64,000 bases of DNA, from the NCBI RefSeq assembly GCF_001886735.1, contig NZ_CP018081.1, forward strand, positions 284,875 through 348,874, read 5' to 3'. Source of the stretch: Sulfitobacter alexandrii. Its GTDB lineage: Bacteria > Pseudomonadota > Alphaproteobacteria > Rhodobacterales > Rhodobacteraceae. This document shows, piece after piece, positions 25,305 to 34,333 of the stretch. The notes beneath the pieces were generated by a model, which saw nothing but the letters and a program-made list of their open reading frames with translations, was not told where the DNA came from and searched no databases. Position 1 is the stretch's first letter. Each line of letters starts with the position of its first letter. The position numbers were made by a program, and so were the translations under genes.

Positions 25305-25413
25305 GATCGGCGACAACCTTTGTGGGCGGGACGACAGCTGCGACCAGCATGTCATGCAACTCAGACACCCGGAGAAGTGCGGTGGCCGCGAAGGAAACTG
25401 GGTGAACAGCCGA

Positions 25414-25700
25414 CAGCCAAGAATGCCGAAGCGATCCTTGCACAGTCACACCTGATCTTTCGATACACACCACGACCCGTCGCAACGCAACACCGGCCCG
25501 TGTTCAGTTCCTCGGTCGAGTCACCCAGGGGCCTCAAGCAGAAAGTGATCTAACAGGCTGGAGAAGGTGAAATACCAGGGCGAAGACACGCGCATCGATC
25601 CCCGACGATTTCAACCCCGGCCGCGTTGCGAACTTCGAGGATGTCCCGTATGGCATCGCGAAACTGAGCAACGACGCTTGCGACCCGGAAGATCACGTAG
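25414..25700. other. Region with possible frameshifted ORF remnant
   Basis: The + strand between about 25585 and 25742 reads PDDFNPGRVANFEDVPYGIA and then KLSNDACDPEDHVEARARSN, which looks protein-like. It has no start codon in frame; the preceding GEDTRIDP lies in another frame, separated at a run of four C. It may be a decayed gene. No family recognised. Confidence 0.3.
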
Positions 25701-25757
25701 AAGCTCGGGCCCGCTCCAATCCCGATACGTGTCGGCATAAGTGAAGATGATAAGCAG

Positions 25758-26093
25758 TTGGACGGCGCAACACCGAATGTGGTCACCGAGGATGGCCTGC
25801 GCGATCTGCTCACAAGTGGCTACCTCATCGAGGTGATCTGCAACCAGACTGCCGAGAAGCGCCACAACAGTTGGTATGGCTCCTTGGTCGTGCACGCGGT
25901 GACGGAGGATGGCCAGGACGCGAAGATGCTTGTCACGAGCCGTAGCGTCTTCAAGTTGCGCGAGTTCAAGACGATCGTCGGATTGGTCAGTTTCCTGGCC
26001 GACATGGGGTGCCTTTCGGCAAACATCCCGCTGATCGCGGGACGACGAGAGCGTCACGAGGCTTCAGGAAGGCCCGCGACAGCGACCAGCTAG
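25758..26093 (+). CDS. Hypothetical plasmid protein
   Basis: Up to 111 aa. GYLIEVICNQTAEKRHNSWY, then GSLVVHAVTEDGQDAKMLVT and SVFKLREFKTIVGLVSFLADMG have strong third-position GC bias, so it is probably a real gene. The start is uncertain: TTG at 25758 or GTG at 25779, with the frame open back to 25701. I do not recognise a domain. It is the only plus-strand gene of this accessory block. Confidence 0.6.
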   Translation: MDGATPNVVTEDGLRDLLTSGYLIEVICNQTAEKRHNSWYGSLVVHAVTEDGQDAKMLVTSRSVFKLREFKTIVGLVSFLADMGCLSANIPLIAGRRERHEASGRPATATS

Positions 26094-26212
26094 AAACACT
26101 CATCCACACACTCAGCAGTCTGTCGGACCAAATCCCGCAGAACTGGCACCTCTGTAAACTCTTAGAGCGAACCGCACAGGCGCCCTGACTGATGTCATGG
26201 TAGAACCGGGGC

Positions 26213-27124
26213 CTAAGCCCCGATCCTCTTGATGCGAATCCCGAGCTTGCGGGCCTTGTCGACAATGTTCTCGGTGATGCCCGAACCGGGGGTGGCGATC
26301 AGACCCTGGGGCATGGTCTCGAGCATCTTGTCATTGCGCTTGAAGGGGGCAGCCTTGCCGTGGCTCTTCCAGTCGGGCTTGAAGACCACCTGGGTGACAC
26401 CACGGGTATCTGCCCAGCGGGCCGCGATCATCTCGGCACCTTTGGGCGTGCCGCCGTGCAGCAGCACCATGTCGGGGTATTTGGCGTGCGTAGCGTCGAG
26501 GACGGACCAGATCAGATCGTAGGCGTGATAGTCCCCGCCCGAGAAAGCGATCCGCGTACCTTCGGGGCAGTGCACTTCGGCCTCCTTGCGGCGCTTGGCC
26601 GAGAGATAGGCCCGGCTGTCCACCACGGCGGAGGTGAGACCGCGATGCGAGACCTTGGATCCGGTGCGGGGTAGCCAGGGCGAACCGGTGGCGGCCGAGA
26701 AGTGATCCACGGCCAGATCGCGCATCTGCTCGAAGGCGTCGCGATGGTCCCAGAGCTTGAGCCCGATCATCTGGAGGCGCTCGAGTTCGACTGAGGCGAC
26801 CTCGGAGCCGTCCTGGATCGCCAGACTTTCCCGGACCTCAAATTCGTTGTCGTCGAGAAGCTTCTGGATATGGGTGAGCCGGCGATGGAAGATCGAAGTG
26901 AGGGACCAGAGCATCTCTTCGAGATTGTCTTCCAACTGGCTGCCGGTGAGGAGGCCGATGGTGGTGTCAAAGAGCGTCGCCATGGCGAGCTCGACCTCGT
27001 CGGGCTGGGGTAGGGGGCGATGATCGGTCTCGCCGGGCCCGGGCGTTGCGCCGTGAAGCGCCAGGTGGTCGAGGATGGCGGAGGTCACGCCGGTCTCCTC
27101 TTGGATGTCTGTCTGATGGGGCAT
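26213..27124 (-). CDS. DUF2493 (YspA-type SLOG-fold) protein
   Basis: 303 aa. The C-terminal part from about residue 190 is the DUF2493/SLOG domain: TRIAFSGGDYHAYDLIWSVL, MVLLHGGTPKGAEMIAARWA and QVVFKPDWKSHGKAAPFKRN, then GLIATPGSGITENIVDKA. SLOG domains bind nucleotides or related ligands. The N-terminal 180 residues are acidic and helical. A member of the conserved plasmid block with Toprim and strawberry-notch proteins; the role is unknown. Confidence 0.85.
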   Translation of the reverse strand: MPHQTDIQEETGVTSAILDHLALHGATPGPGETDHRPLPQPDEVELAMATLFDTTIGLLTGSQLEDNLEEMLWSLTSIFHRRLTHIQKLLDDNEFEVRESLAIQDGSEVASVELERLQMIGLKLWDHRDAFEQMRDLAVDHFSAATGSPWLPRTGSKVSHRGLTSAVVDSRAYLSAKRRKEAEVHCPEGTRIAFSGGDYHAYDLIWSVLDATHAKYPDMVLLHGGTPKGAEMIAARWADTRGVTQVVFKPDWKSHGKAAPFKRNDKMLETMPQGLIATPGSGITENIVDKARKLGIRIKRIGA

Positions 27125-27422
27125 TTTCTGGTTCCTCTGTTTGATCTGACCCGATTTGGATGGGGCGATACCAGGACCGGCGGCGATCGGGCCGCATCCG
27201 TCAGGATCGGAGCACAGCGGAGAATGCGCCGCGGGCCGGAAAATTGGTCCCGCGAGGAATGAGCCGAAGGCTCAGGGGAATTTTCTGGTTCGGGGCGCAT
27301 TGCTGCCCGGGCGAGGGGCACTCAGCCCCGACCCGCCGGTCCATCGCTCCCCTTGTCCAAACGGGATCAGATCGAACCGGCGTACCCTTTGCCCTGTCGG
27401 ACATCACAAGGGAGGTTGGCGG
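27125..27422. other. Non-coding leader of the DUF2493 gene
   Basis: No gene recognised. It holds the third copy of the dyad element and the upstream GGAGCACAGCGGAGA-type segment also seen before DUF736. The rest has no feature I can name. Confidence 0.45.
27251..27284 (-). promoter_or_regulatory. Repeated dyad element, copy 3
   Basis: CGCGAGGAATGAGCCGAAGG then CTCAGGGGAATTTT. The dyad TGAGCC-GAA-GGCTCA is perfect; compared with copy 2 both arms have changed together (ACCC/GGGT to AGCC/GGCT). It lies about 127-160 bp upstream of the DUF2493 start. Confidence 0.55.
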
Positions 27423-28469
27423 TTACCCGTCCTCGATCTCCAGACCATGTGCTTTCATGGCCTTGAGCACGGAGCGGCGCAGCGCATCCTTGCCGAATGC
27501 CCGCAGATCGTCGTTGAAATCGCCCATGCGCGGCACGAGGTCACCACAGGTAATTCCAAGCGATTCCAGTTGGTTACGCAATCTCATTGATGCATTGTGA
27601 CCAGCTTCGTCGTTGTCCCGTGCGATCCATATACGCTTGACGCCCGGCGGCGGAATGAAGAGGCCGAGATGGGTGGCGGTAAGACAGGAGGCGAGATCGA
27701 ACTCCGGGAGAGCGGTGCCAACCGAGAGGGAGTTCTCGAGACCTTCGCCGACGATGAGATCAGAGTGGCCCGTTAGGGACCAAAAGCGGATGGCATGGCC
27801 GTGCAGCTGCCCGAGGATCCGTTTCGGACTCTCGATCGCGGCCAACCCGCCGGTGGACGGGTCAAGATAGGTGCGCGCGCATCCGGTGATCTGGCCCCGA
27901 TTGTCTGTGATCTTCGCGAGCAGGGCAGGGGCCCTTTGCGGCGGATCGGCGTCGTCCGTGCCGTGCCGCAGGAAGACCCGCGGGTGATAACGCAGGGCCG
28001 GGCCGAGCCGTGTGATCCCGCGCCCCTGCAGATAGGTGGCAGCCAATGTGCCAAGGACCGGCTTGCCAGCGGCGAAAAGTCTCCGCGCCCGCGGGATGTG
28101 TTTGCTGGAGGCAGCATCCGGGCGCTCGGCCCTTTGCGTTTCACGAGTTACGGTAGGGCAGGGGGCCTCGCCGAGGAAAGACTGGGCCTCCCTCAGCGTT
28201 TCTTTGAGCGTGACCGAACCAAGCCGTTCCTGCAGCAGGTCGATCAGGTCGCCATATTGCCCCGTCGCAAAATCTTGCCAGGACCCGGCCTTGCGCCCTC
28301 CCTGCGCGTGGAGCCGGATGGCGAGGCTCTGACCTTTGGCCCCCGAGGTATCGCCAACCTGCCAATAATTGCCCTGCTTGCGCCCCTCGGGAAAATACCA
28401 GCGGCAGAAACTCTCGGCACGGTCTGCCAGATCGACCGAGAGGTCTGCTATACTGCGGCGCGCGCTCAT
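27423..28469 (-). CDS. Toprim-domain protein (plasmid primase-like)
   Basis: 348 aa from the ATG at 28469, which overlaps the stop of the upstream helicase gene (ATGA). An N-terminal zinc-less primase-like region (FCRWYFPEGRKQGNYWQVGD, SWQDFATGQYGDLIDLL) is followed by Toprim motifs: DLIVGEGLENSLSV (Glu) and RIWIARDNDEAGHNA (DxD). It resembles the DUF7146/Toprim proteins of alphaproteobacterial plasmids, presumably acting in DNA priming or processing with the neighbouring helicase. Confidence 0.85.
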   Translation of the reverse strand: MSARRSIADLSVDLADRAESFCRWYFPEGRKQGNYWQVGDTSGAKGQSLAIRLHAQGGRKAGSWQDFATGQYGDLIDLLQERLGSVTLKETLREAQSFLGEAPCPTVTRETQRAERPDAASSKHIPRARRLFAAGKPVLGTLAATYLQGRGITRLGPALRYHPRVFLRHGTDDADPPQRAPALLAKITDNRGQITGCARTYLDPSTGGLAAIESPKRILGQLHGHAIRFWSLTGHSDLIVGEGLENSLSVGTALPEFDLASCLTATHLGLFIPPPGVKRIWIARDNDEAGHNASMRLRNQLESLGITCGDLVPRMGDFNDDLRAFGKDALRRSVLKAMKAHGLEIEDG

Positions 28470-31400
28470 GCGGCAGCATCCGCGCCGCTGGCGCCAACCG
28501 GATGTTCGGCGAGTACTCGCGCCAGAACCTCGGTGCCGTCCACCGGGATGAAGACCCGCGTCTTCCACTGGATCACCTCGGTGAAACAGCCCATCGCTTT
28601 CAGTGCGGGTAAGGCCGAACCCGTCGCGCCGATCAGTTCAAGTCTTGGCTGGCCCATGACAATAGAGCGGCGCAGTTGGTAACCGCCGAGCAGGTTCAGG
28701 GTCGTCCTCGCTTCCATCACCGCAGCAAAGACCTCCTGCGGCGCCATCTCGATCTGACAATCGAGCCCAAGCCGCGCGTAGACGTTCAGGAGTTGCTCCT
28801 GGCTGACGAGACGGCCGATGGCGCGCTCCCCATCCTCGGTCTGCAGGCGATAGATGCGCATGTTGTCGGCGGGCAGCCGGTCCCAGATCGGCAAGAGGAG
28901 CCCGCAGATAAGCGTGATCTTCGAGGTGGTGAACTCCGGCACTGCGTCAACCTCGGCCTGCCAGAGCTGTTCGAACATCGCATCATTGATCTCTTCCCAG
29001 TGCGACTTCGAGAACTCTGAAAGCGCGAGGATCTCGGTTCCCATGGGCCGCAGCAGTTTCACCCGCAGGATCGGCACACCATCCTCGTCCATGAAGGCGG
29101 GCGCCTTCACCATCAGGGCCGCGCGTTTGGAGGAGGTGTTCCAGCACAGTGTCGCACCATTTGTATCGGCGCAGATCGCTTTGACGCGGGGCAAGGTCAG
29201 CGGGTCGTTGCGATCCGTGCGCTCAACGGTCAGGGCGGTGGCCGTCGCCCCCGTCGCCTCATGCTCGAAGATGACCTTGCGATCTACGATCACGAACTTT
29301 TCGGCGCGCAGGGTCTCGAGGCCCACGTCGAGCGTGCCCGCCTGGCGCGCGTCTTCAATGATGGCCGAGAGGAACCCGCCGAAAGCCTCGAAAATCGCGT
29401 CCTGCATGTCGATGCGGAGCGCAAGACAGCGGTTCAGGAACTGCTGGATCGGCGGCAGGTTTTCTTTCATCGTGCCATCCGCCTCATCGAGCGTCAGCCC
29501 GGTCATCTCCTGGAATTTGGCGTAAGAGCAGGCCTCGATCTTGCCCGCGCGCAGCTTGTAGAAGAACTGCCGCAGCGCCGCCCGCGCGTAGGGGCTCTCA
29601 AGGTTGTCTTCGGCACGGAACATGTTCTGGCCACCGGTCTCGCGTTGCCCCTTGGTGATGGCACCAAGCGTGTCGAGGCGGCGCGCGATGGTGGAGAGAA
29701 ACCGCTTCTCACCCTTCACATTGGTCGCAACGGGTCGAAAGAGTGGCGGCTGCGCCTGGTTGGTGCGGTTGGTCCTCCCGAGACCTTGAATCGCATTGTC
29801 GGCCTTCCAGCCCGGCTCCAGCAGGTAATGTACCCGGAGGCGCTGGTTCTGTGTCCCAAGATCGGCGTGATAGCTGCGCCCGGTGCCGCCTGCATCCGAG
29901 AATATAAGGATGCGCTTGGCATCATCCATGAAGGCCTGGGTTTCTCCGAGGTTGGAGGAGGCGGGGCGGTTCTCAACCTTGAGCCGTCCCTCGCGCGTCT
30001 TCACGATGCGCCGCTTTCGCCCCGTGACCTCGGCCACGGCGTCCGCACCAAAATGCCAGAGGATCTGATCGAGCGCACCCTGCACTGGGGCGAGGGCACC
30101 AAGATGTTCGATCAGATCATCCCGTCGCCGCTCCGCCTCACGGCAAATAATCGGATTGCCATCACCATCGAGGGCAGGGCGCGACCGCAGATCCCCATTC
30201 TCGTCGGTGTAGGGCTCGAAAAGCTGCGTTGGGAAGCTGTGCATCAGGTAATCCATGATGTTCTCGCGCGGCGTAAAATCGACCTGCAGGTCGTCCCAGT
30301 CCGAAGGCGGGATGTCTTCGAGGCGCCGTTCCATCACCGCTTCGCTGGTCGAGACCACCTGGATCACCGCCGAATGCCCCGCCGCCAGGTCCGCCTCAAT
30401 GGCGCGGATGAGCGAGGGGCATTTCATGGCGGTGATGAGATGGTTGAAGAAGCGCTGCTTGTTGCTCTCGAAAGCCGACCGCGCGGCGGATTTCGCCTGG
30501 GCATTCAAGGTGCCCGTCTCGGAGGAAATACCCGACGCCTGAAGCGCCGCCTCCAAGTTGGTGTGAATGATCTGATAGGCATCGGCGTAGCTGTCGTAGA
30601 TCGCGACTTGGGCAGGTGTCAGCTCATGCACCAGCATCTCGTACTCGACCCCGGCATAGGAGAGGGACCGCGCGAGATATAGCCCGAGCGCCTTCAGGTC
30701 ACGCGAGATCATTTCCATGGCCGCAATTCCCCCAGCCTCCATCGCGGCAACGAATTCGGCCCGTGTCACGAAGGGGAAATCCCCGGTGCCCCAAAGGCCA
30801 AGCCGCGAAGCATAGGCGAGATTGCCGACGACCGTCGCGCCAGTGGCCGAGACGTAGAGCACGCGGGCATCTGGCACGGCGTTCTGCAGTGCGAGGCCAG
30901 CGAGGCCCTGCTGGGACGCCTTCTTGTCGCCACGGTCGGACTTTTCTCCGGCAGCATTCGCCATGGCATGGCTTTCATCAAAAGCAATGACCCCGTCGAA
31001 CCCATCGCTGAGCCAGGACGTGACCTGATCGAGGCGGGAGGCTTTGCCCTCACGTTCAGCCGAGCGCAGCGTGGCGTAGGTGACGAAGAGGATGCCCTCG
31101 GGCAGGCGGATGTCGCTGCCCTGGCGGAACTTCGAGAGCGGCACGATATCGCTTTCGCGTCCCCCGAGCGCTATCCAGTCGCGACGCGCATCTTCGATGA
31201 GCTTGTCGCTCTTCGAGACCCAGACCGCCCGTCGGCGCCCTTTGAGCCAATTATCGAGGATGATACCGGCAACCTGTCGCCCTTTACCGCATCCCGTGCC
31301 ATCACCCAGAAACCAGCCCTTGCGCAGGCGAAACGCGCCTTCGTCGCCCTCGGCCGCCGCCATCAACTGGCCTTCGATCTCGCCGCGCTTGAACCAGCCC

Positions 31401-32863
31401 TTGAGATGCGTCTCATGCGCGTTGCCCGCATAGATGACACTTTCCAGCTGCGGCGCAGAAAGAAGGCCGTCCTGAACGAGGTTCTTCGGCAGGATGGGAC
31501 GATAGGTCGGCACGGGCGGCGGCACCGAGGCCATGGCGGTGGATTGCACCAGCGCGGTCGGATGTTCCGCCGCGCCATCGATCCTGATCGCCTGAAGGTC
31601 ATAGGCCTCGTAGACCGTGTCCTGCAGCGTGCCGTCGGGTTGGCTCCAAGCCTTCGGCAGGTAGTCGATCGGGGCCGTCGTGATATCGTCAAACGGGTGC
31701 CTTGCGCGTTCTTCGGCGAGGGCACGGGTTTCCTTGCGCGCGGCATTGCGCAGGGCCTGCAGGTTGGTGCGGGTCGAAGCGGTCGGAGCCGACAGGGCCG
31801 TACTGGTGGGGCAGGGCGAGGGGCTGTGGCGCTGCGGGCAGTGGGTGAGCACTGCGTTGAGAAGGTCGGCGGTGGTCGCGCAGATCGGATGGTAGACGGC
31901 CTCGCTTTCGACCGATGCGATCTCATCAGCGCCAGTCGCACGCTTGTCGATTACCGTCAGCCGCGTGTCGATCGTGGTGCCATGCCGTGCGAAGACCTTG
32001 CCGTCGATGGCGGCGGAAAACACCACGTCGGCGCTTTGGCCAATCCGCTGAAACGTCGACTGGAAGGATTTCGTCGAGGGTCGGAAGCTCTCGCCAGTGA
32101 TGACAACGAGACGTCCGCCCGGCGCGAGGCGCGCCAAGGCGGAGAGTACATGCTGGCTGGTGGCATGCCGGAACCGACCCTCGACATGGTTCGCCGCAGA
32201 AAACGGCGGGTTCATCACGATGACCGAGGGCGTGATCGACCGATCCAGCCGGTCATCGATCGAGGCGGCATCGTGATCCGAGACGACGGCACTAGGGAAC
32301 AGCTGTCCCAGCAACGCGCGGCGGGTCTCCGCGAGTTCATTCAACGCCAGGTGCGCGCCCGCAATCCGGGCGAAGATCGCCAGAAGGCCGTTGCCAGCGG
32401 ATGGCTCGAGCACCAGATCTTCGACCCGAAACCCTGCCGCCTGCCCAACAATGGCCGCGAGCGGAAGAGGGGTCGAGAATTGTTGCAGACGGACGCTGTC
32501 CTCAGAACGCCGCGTGTGAGAAGGCGCCAGACCGGCGAGACGTTCGATCATGGTGAGGAAGGCCTGTGGCGAAGGTGCCTGACGCTGCATCAGTGCGCCA
32601 TAGCGCGACAGCATCAAAATCTGGGCGACCTCGGCGGCCTCATAGGCGTCTTTCCAGACCCAGGCACCGCTGGTGTCACTGGCGCCGAAAGCATCCTCCA
32701 TCGCCGCGCGAAGTCCGGCGGCGTCGATGGGTCGGCCAGCCTCGAACTGCGGCACAAGGGTTTTCGCAGCCTGGATCAGATTGTGGGCGAAGCGCGAGGC
32801 TTCCGGGCGGGCAGGGGCCTCGGGCTCGGGCGCAAGCGGGGCGGAATGGGGGTGAGCGTTCAT
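28466..32863 (-). CDS. Strawberry notch-like helicase with N-terminal methyltransferase-like domain
   Basis: 1465 aa from the ATG at 32863 (15 further in-frame codons upstream are unlikely). Residues about 130-260 form a class I methyltransferase-like domain: VLEPSAGNGLLAIFARIAGA and VIVMNPPFSAANHVEG (NPPF). The superfamily 2 helicase core follows: FLGDGTGCGKGRQVAGIIL (Walker A), VIAFDESHAMANA (DESH), YVSATGATVV, and GLGRTNRTNQAQ (motif VI), then a C-terminal SNO-type region. Such proteins are conserved on plasmids of this group; activity on DNA (or modification state) is inferred. Coupled to the Toprim gene. Confidence 0.9.
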   Translation of the reverse strand: MNAHPHSAPLAPEPEAPARPEASRFAHNLIQAAKTLVPQFEAGRPIDAAGLRAAMEDAFGASDTSGAWVWKDAYEAAEVAQILMLSRYGALMQRQAPSPQAFLTMIERLAGLAPSHTRRSEDSVRLQQFSTPLPLAAIVGQAAGFRVEDLVLEPSAGNGLLAIFARIAGAHLALNELAETRRALLGQLFPSAVVSDHDAASIDDRLDRSITPSVIVMNPPFSAANHVEGRFRHATSQHVLSALARLAPGGRLVVITGESFRPSTKSFQSTFQRIGQSADVVFSAAIDGKVFARHGTTIDTRLTVIDKRATGADEIASVESEAVYHPICATTADLLNAVLTHCPQRHSPSPCPTSTALSAPTASTRTNLQALRNAARKETRALAEERARHPFDDITTAPIDYLPKAWSQPDGTLQDTVYEAYDLQAIRIDGAAEHPTALVQSTAMASVPPPVPTYRPILPKNLVQDGLLSAPQLESVIYAGNAHETHLKGWFKRGEIEGQLMAAAEGDEGAFRLRKGWFLGDGTGCGKGRQVAGIILDNWLKGRRRAVWVSKSDKLIEDARRDWIALGGRESDIVPLSKFRQGSDIRLPEGILFVTYATLRSAEREGKASRLDQVTSWLSDGFDGVIAFDESHAMANAAGEKSDRGDKKASQQGLAGLALQNAVPDARVLYVSATGATVVGNLAYASRLGLWGTGDFPFVTRAEFVAAMEAGGIAAMEMISRDLKALGLYLARSLSYAGVEYEMLVHELTPAQVAIYDSYADAYQIIHTNLEAALQASGISSETGTLNAQAKSAARSAFESNKQRFFNHLITAMKCPSLIRAIEADLAAGHSAVIQVVSTSEAVMERRLEDIPPSDWDDLQVDFTPRENIMDYLMHSFPTQLFEPYTDENGDLRSRPALDGDGNPIICREAERRRDDLIEHLGALAPVQGALDQILWHFGADAVAEVTGRKRRIVKTREGRLKVENRPASSNLGETQAFMDDAKRILIFSDAGGTGRSYHADLGTQNQRLRVHYLLEPGWKADNAIQGLGRTNRTNQAQPPLFRPVATNVKGEKRFLSTIARRLDTLGAITKGQRETGGQNMFRAEDNLESPYARAALRQFFYKLRAGKIEACSYAKFQEMTGLTLDEADGTMKENLPPIQQFLNRCLALRIDMQDAIFEAFGGFLSAIIEDARQAGTLDVGLETLRAEKFVIVDRKVIFEHEATGATATALTVERTDRNDPLTLPRVKAICADTNGATLCWNTSSKRAALMVKAPAFMDEDGVPILRVKLLRPMGTEILALSEFSKSHWEEINDAMFEQLWQAEVDAVPEFTTSKITLICGLLLPIWDRLPADNMRIYRLQTEDGERAIGRLVSQEQLLNVYARLGLDCQIEMAPQEVFAAVMEARTTLNLLGGYQLRRSIVMGQPRLELIGATGSALPALKAMGCFTEVIQWKTRVFIPVDGTEVLARVLAEHPVGASGADAAA

Positions 32864-32917
32864 CGGCAATCTCCGGGGTTGAGGGTTGGCCCCGAGCCCC
32901 GCGCGCACTCTCTCACC

Positions 32918-32938
32918 CGGGAGGGGTCACCCCTCCCG
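32918..32938 (-). terminator. Hairpin between parDE and helicase gene
   Basis: CGGGAGGGG-TCA-CCCCTCCCG: perfect 9-bp stem with a 3-nt loop, 51 bp after the parE stop. No T-run, so efficiency is uncertain. Confidence 0.6.
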
Positions 32939-32988
32939 CCCTGCCTCTCGCTCTTTCTGGCAAAGCCCCGATGCGTATTTGTCCGGTG

Positions 32989-33288
32989 TCAGAACGACCG
33001 CAGATGCCGCGGCACGTCCATGGATTGATGCAAAACCCGGATCACGAATATCCTGTCCGGGTCCACCTCATAGAACACAAGATGCCGACCCGTGATCAGT
33101 TTCCGCGCGCCCTGCAAGAGATCGGAACAGTCAGACCCCATTTGAGGATTGGCGATCAGTCCCTTCAGAGCACGCTCGATATCGTCGAGATAGCGGTCCG
33201 CCTGCGCCTCGCCCCATTGTCGATGTGTCTCGACCCAGATATCGACGAGATCGGATTTTGCCGCCTGTGAGTGATGGATTTTACGCAT
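32989..33288 (-). CDS. parE: ParE/RelE-family toxin
   Basis: 99 aa. KIHHSQAAKSDLVDIWVETH, YLDDIERALKGLIANPQMG and LLQGARKLITGRHLVFYEVD, followed by RIFVIRVLHQSMD, give the standard ParE fold; relatives poison DNA gyrase. It overlaps the antitoxin gene by 8 bp. Likely plasmid addiction module. Confidence 0.92.
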   Translation of the reverse strand: MRKIHHSQAAKSDLVDIWVETHRQWGEAQADRYLDDIERALKGLIANPQMGSDCSDLLQGARKLITGRHLVFYEVDPDRIFVIRVLHQSMDVPRHLRSF

Positions 33289-33532
33289 CAGAAGCGCCGG
33301 AGCGGCTCCGCGCCTCGCGCTTGATTTCGTCCATGTCGAGCGGACCAGCGTCGCCGGATTGCTTGCCCTCCATCAAGGCAACCCGAAGCCGCGCCCGCTG
33401 ACCTTCCTGCTCTTCCATCAGGCGCAAAGAGGCGCGGATCAACTCGCTGGTTGACCCGTAGCGCCCCTCCTTCAACATCAGTGCGATGAATTCGTCCCAA
33501 TGGGGGCCAAGTGTGACGCTTGTGCTTGCCAT
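33281..33532 (-). CDS. parD: ParD-family antitoxin
   Basis: 83 aa starting MASTSVTLGPHWDEFIALML, with KEGRYGSTSELIRASLRLME: the ribbon-helix-helix ParD/CC2985 type. The start at 33532 is supported by GGAG 6 nt upstream; an ATG two codons earlier is too close to it. Binds ParE and represses the operon. Confidence 0.92.
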   Translation of the reverse strand: MASTSVTLGPHWDEFIALMLKEGRYGSTSELIRASLRLMEEQEGQRARLRVALMEGKQSGDAGPLDMDEIKREARSRSGASDA

Positions 33533-33582
33533 GCTCATCTCCGGGATACGCATGAATAAGATATATGAGTATTGCGAGCATT

Positions 33583-34227
33583 TCAACTCGGGGGTGGGCT
33601 TGCGCCCTGCGCGGCGGCGGCGGGTCTGTGTGCCTCTCGCAAGGTCATTTGGTCTACAAATGCTCGTGCCTCGGACCAACAGTCCAACTCATAGTGCCCG
33701 AAGATACCCCAGCAGGCATCGACCTCCTCGCCGTCTCGCTCGATGACATAGCCATAGACCCGTCCGCCGAGATAGGCGTCGTAGCTGACGATTTCTGCAC
33801 GCAGGATGTCTTCAGCCTTTTCGCGCAGCGCCTTGGTGACGCGGTTCACGCCGAACTCCGTCCGGACCGCCTCGAGCGTCACATAGACGTAACCGACCTG
33901 ACCGGAATCCCACGGGCAGTGGAACCCGATGGTGTTCATCGCGAGGCCTGAATGATCGTAAAGAAACGCGGGCAACAGGACCGCCTTGCGGTCCGCACGG
34001 TCGCGCAGCTGGTCCATCGAGAGATCACTATGATCCGAAACATCGGCAAGATCGCGCAAGAACGCCTCGGGGCTGTCGAACTGATGGCTGTCGCCCAGCC
34101 GATAGCGCCGATGCCAGCAGATCAGCGTGCCGAGGTTGGACCACTCCCGTGGGCTTTCTGCGTCGGGGTCGTGGTAGATCTTGATGATGTGGCCCTGGTA
34201 GGCCTCCTCAAAGACGGGGTCGCGCAT
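33583..34227 (-). CDS. Conserved plasmid protein, unknown function
   Basis: 214 aa beginning MRDPVFEEAYQGHIIKIYHD. Rich in aromatic and acidic residues (CWHRRYRLGDSHQFDSPEAF, GQVGYVYVTLEAV, WGIFGHYELDCWSEARAFVD). No transmembrane or nucleic-acid motif. The start has GAAAGGAAATCGAC upstream. It belongs to the run of small minus-strand plasmid genes between the ParB gene and parDE; I recognise it only as a hypothetical of such plasmids. Confidence 0.7.
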   Translation of the reverse strand: MRDPVFEEAYQGHIIKIYHDPDAESPREWSNLGTLICWHRRYRLGDSHQFDSPEAFLRDLADVSDHSDLSMDQLRDRADRKAVLLPAFLYDHSGLAMNTIGFHCPWDSGQVGYVYVTLEAVRTEFGVNRVTKALREKAEDILRAEIVSYDAYLGGRVYGYVIERDGEEVDACWGIFGHYELDCWSEARAFVDQMTLREAHRPAAAAQGASPPPS

Positions 34228-34250
34228 GTCGATTTCCTTTCTTGAAACGC

Positions 34251-34292
34251 AATCGACCCGCCGGGCCGGTTAAGGGCGCAGACGGGTCGATT
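34251..34292 (-). terminator. Long-loop hairpin between accessory genes
   Basis: AATCGACCCG (34251-34260) and CGGGTCGATT (34283-34292) form a perfect 10-bp inverted repeat around 22 nt. It lies after the DUF6915 stop and before the next start. Could be a terminator-like or processing structure. Confidence 0.5.
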
Positions 34293-34333
34293 GGGACGAG
34301 GTCAGATGGTTGGTAAGTTTGCCGCCCGGCGGA

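Larger units (their letters stand above)
24791..25413. repeat. Direct repeat, copy 2 (623 bp, carries DUF736)
   Basis: Near-identical to 6568-7190, same orientation and length. Its terminator hairpin (24791-24814) has one wobble pair and lacks the T-run of copy 1, so it is weaker or read through toward repA. Confidence 0.9.

Noticed and set aside
30968..33028. Long plus-strand open frame opposite the strawberry-notch gene
   Set aside because: It mirrors the codon bias of a clear helicase gene on the other strand and has no recognisable motif.
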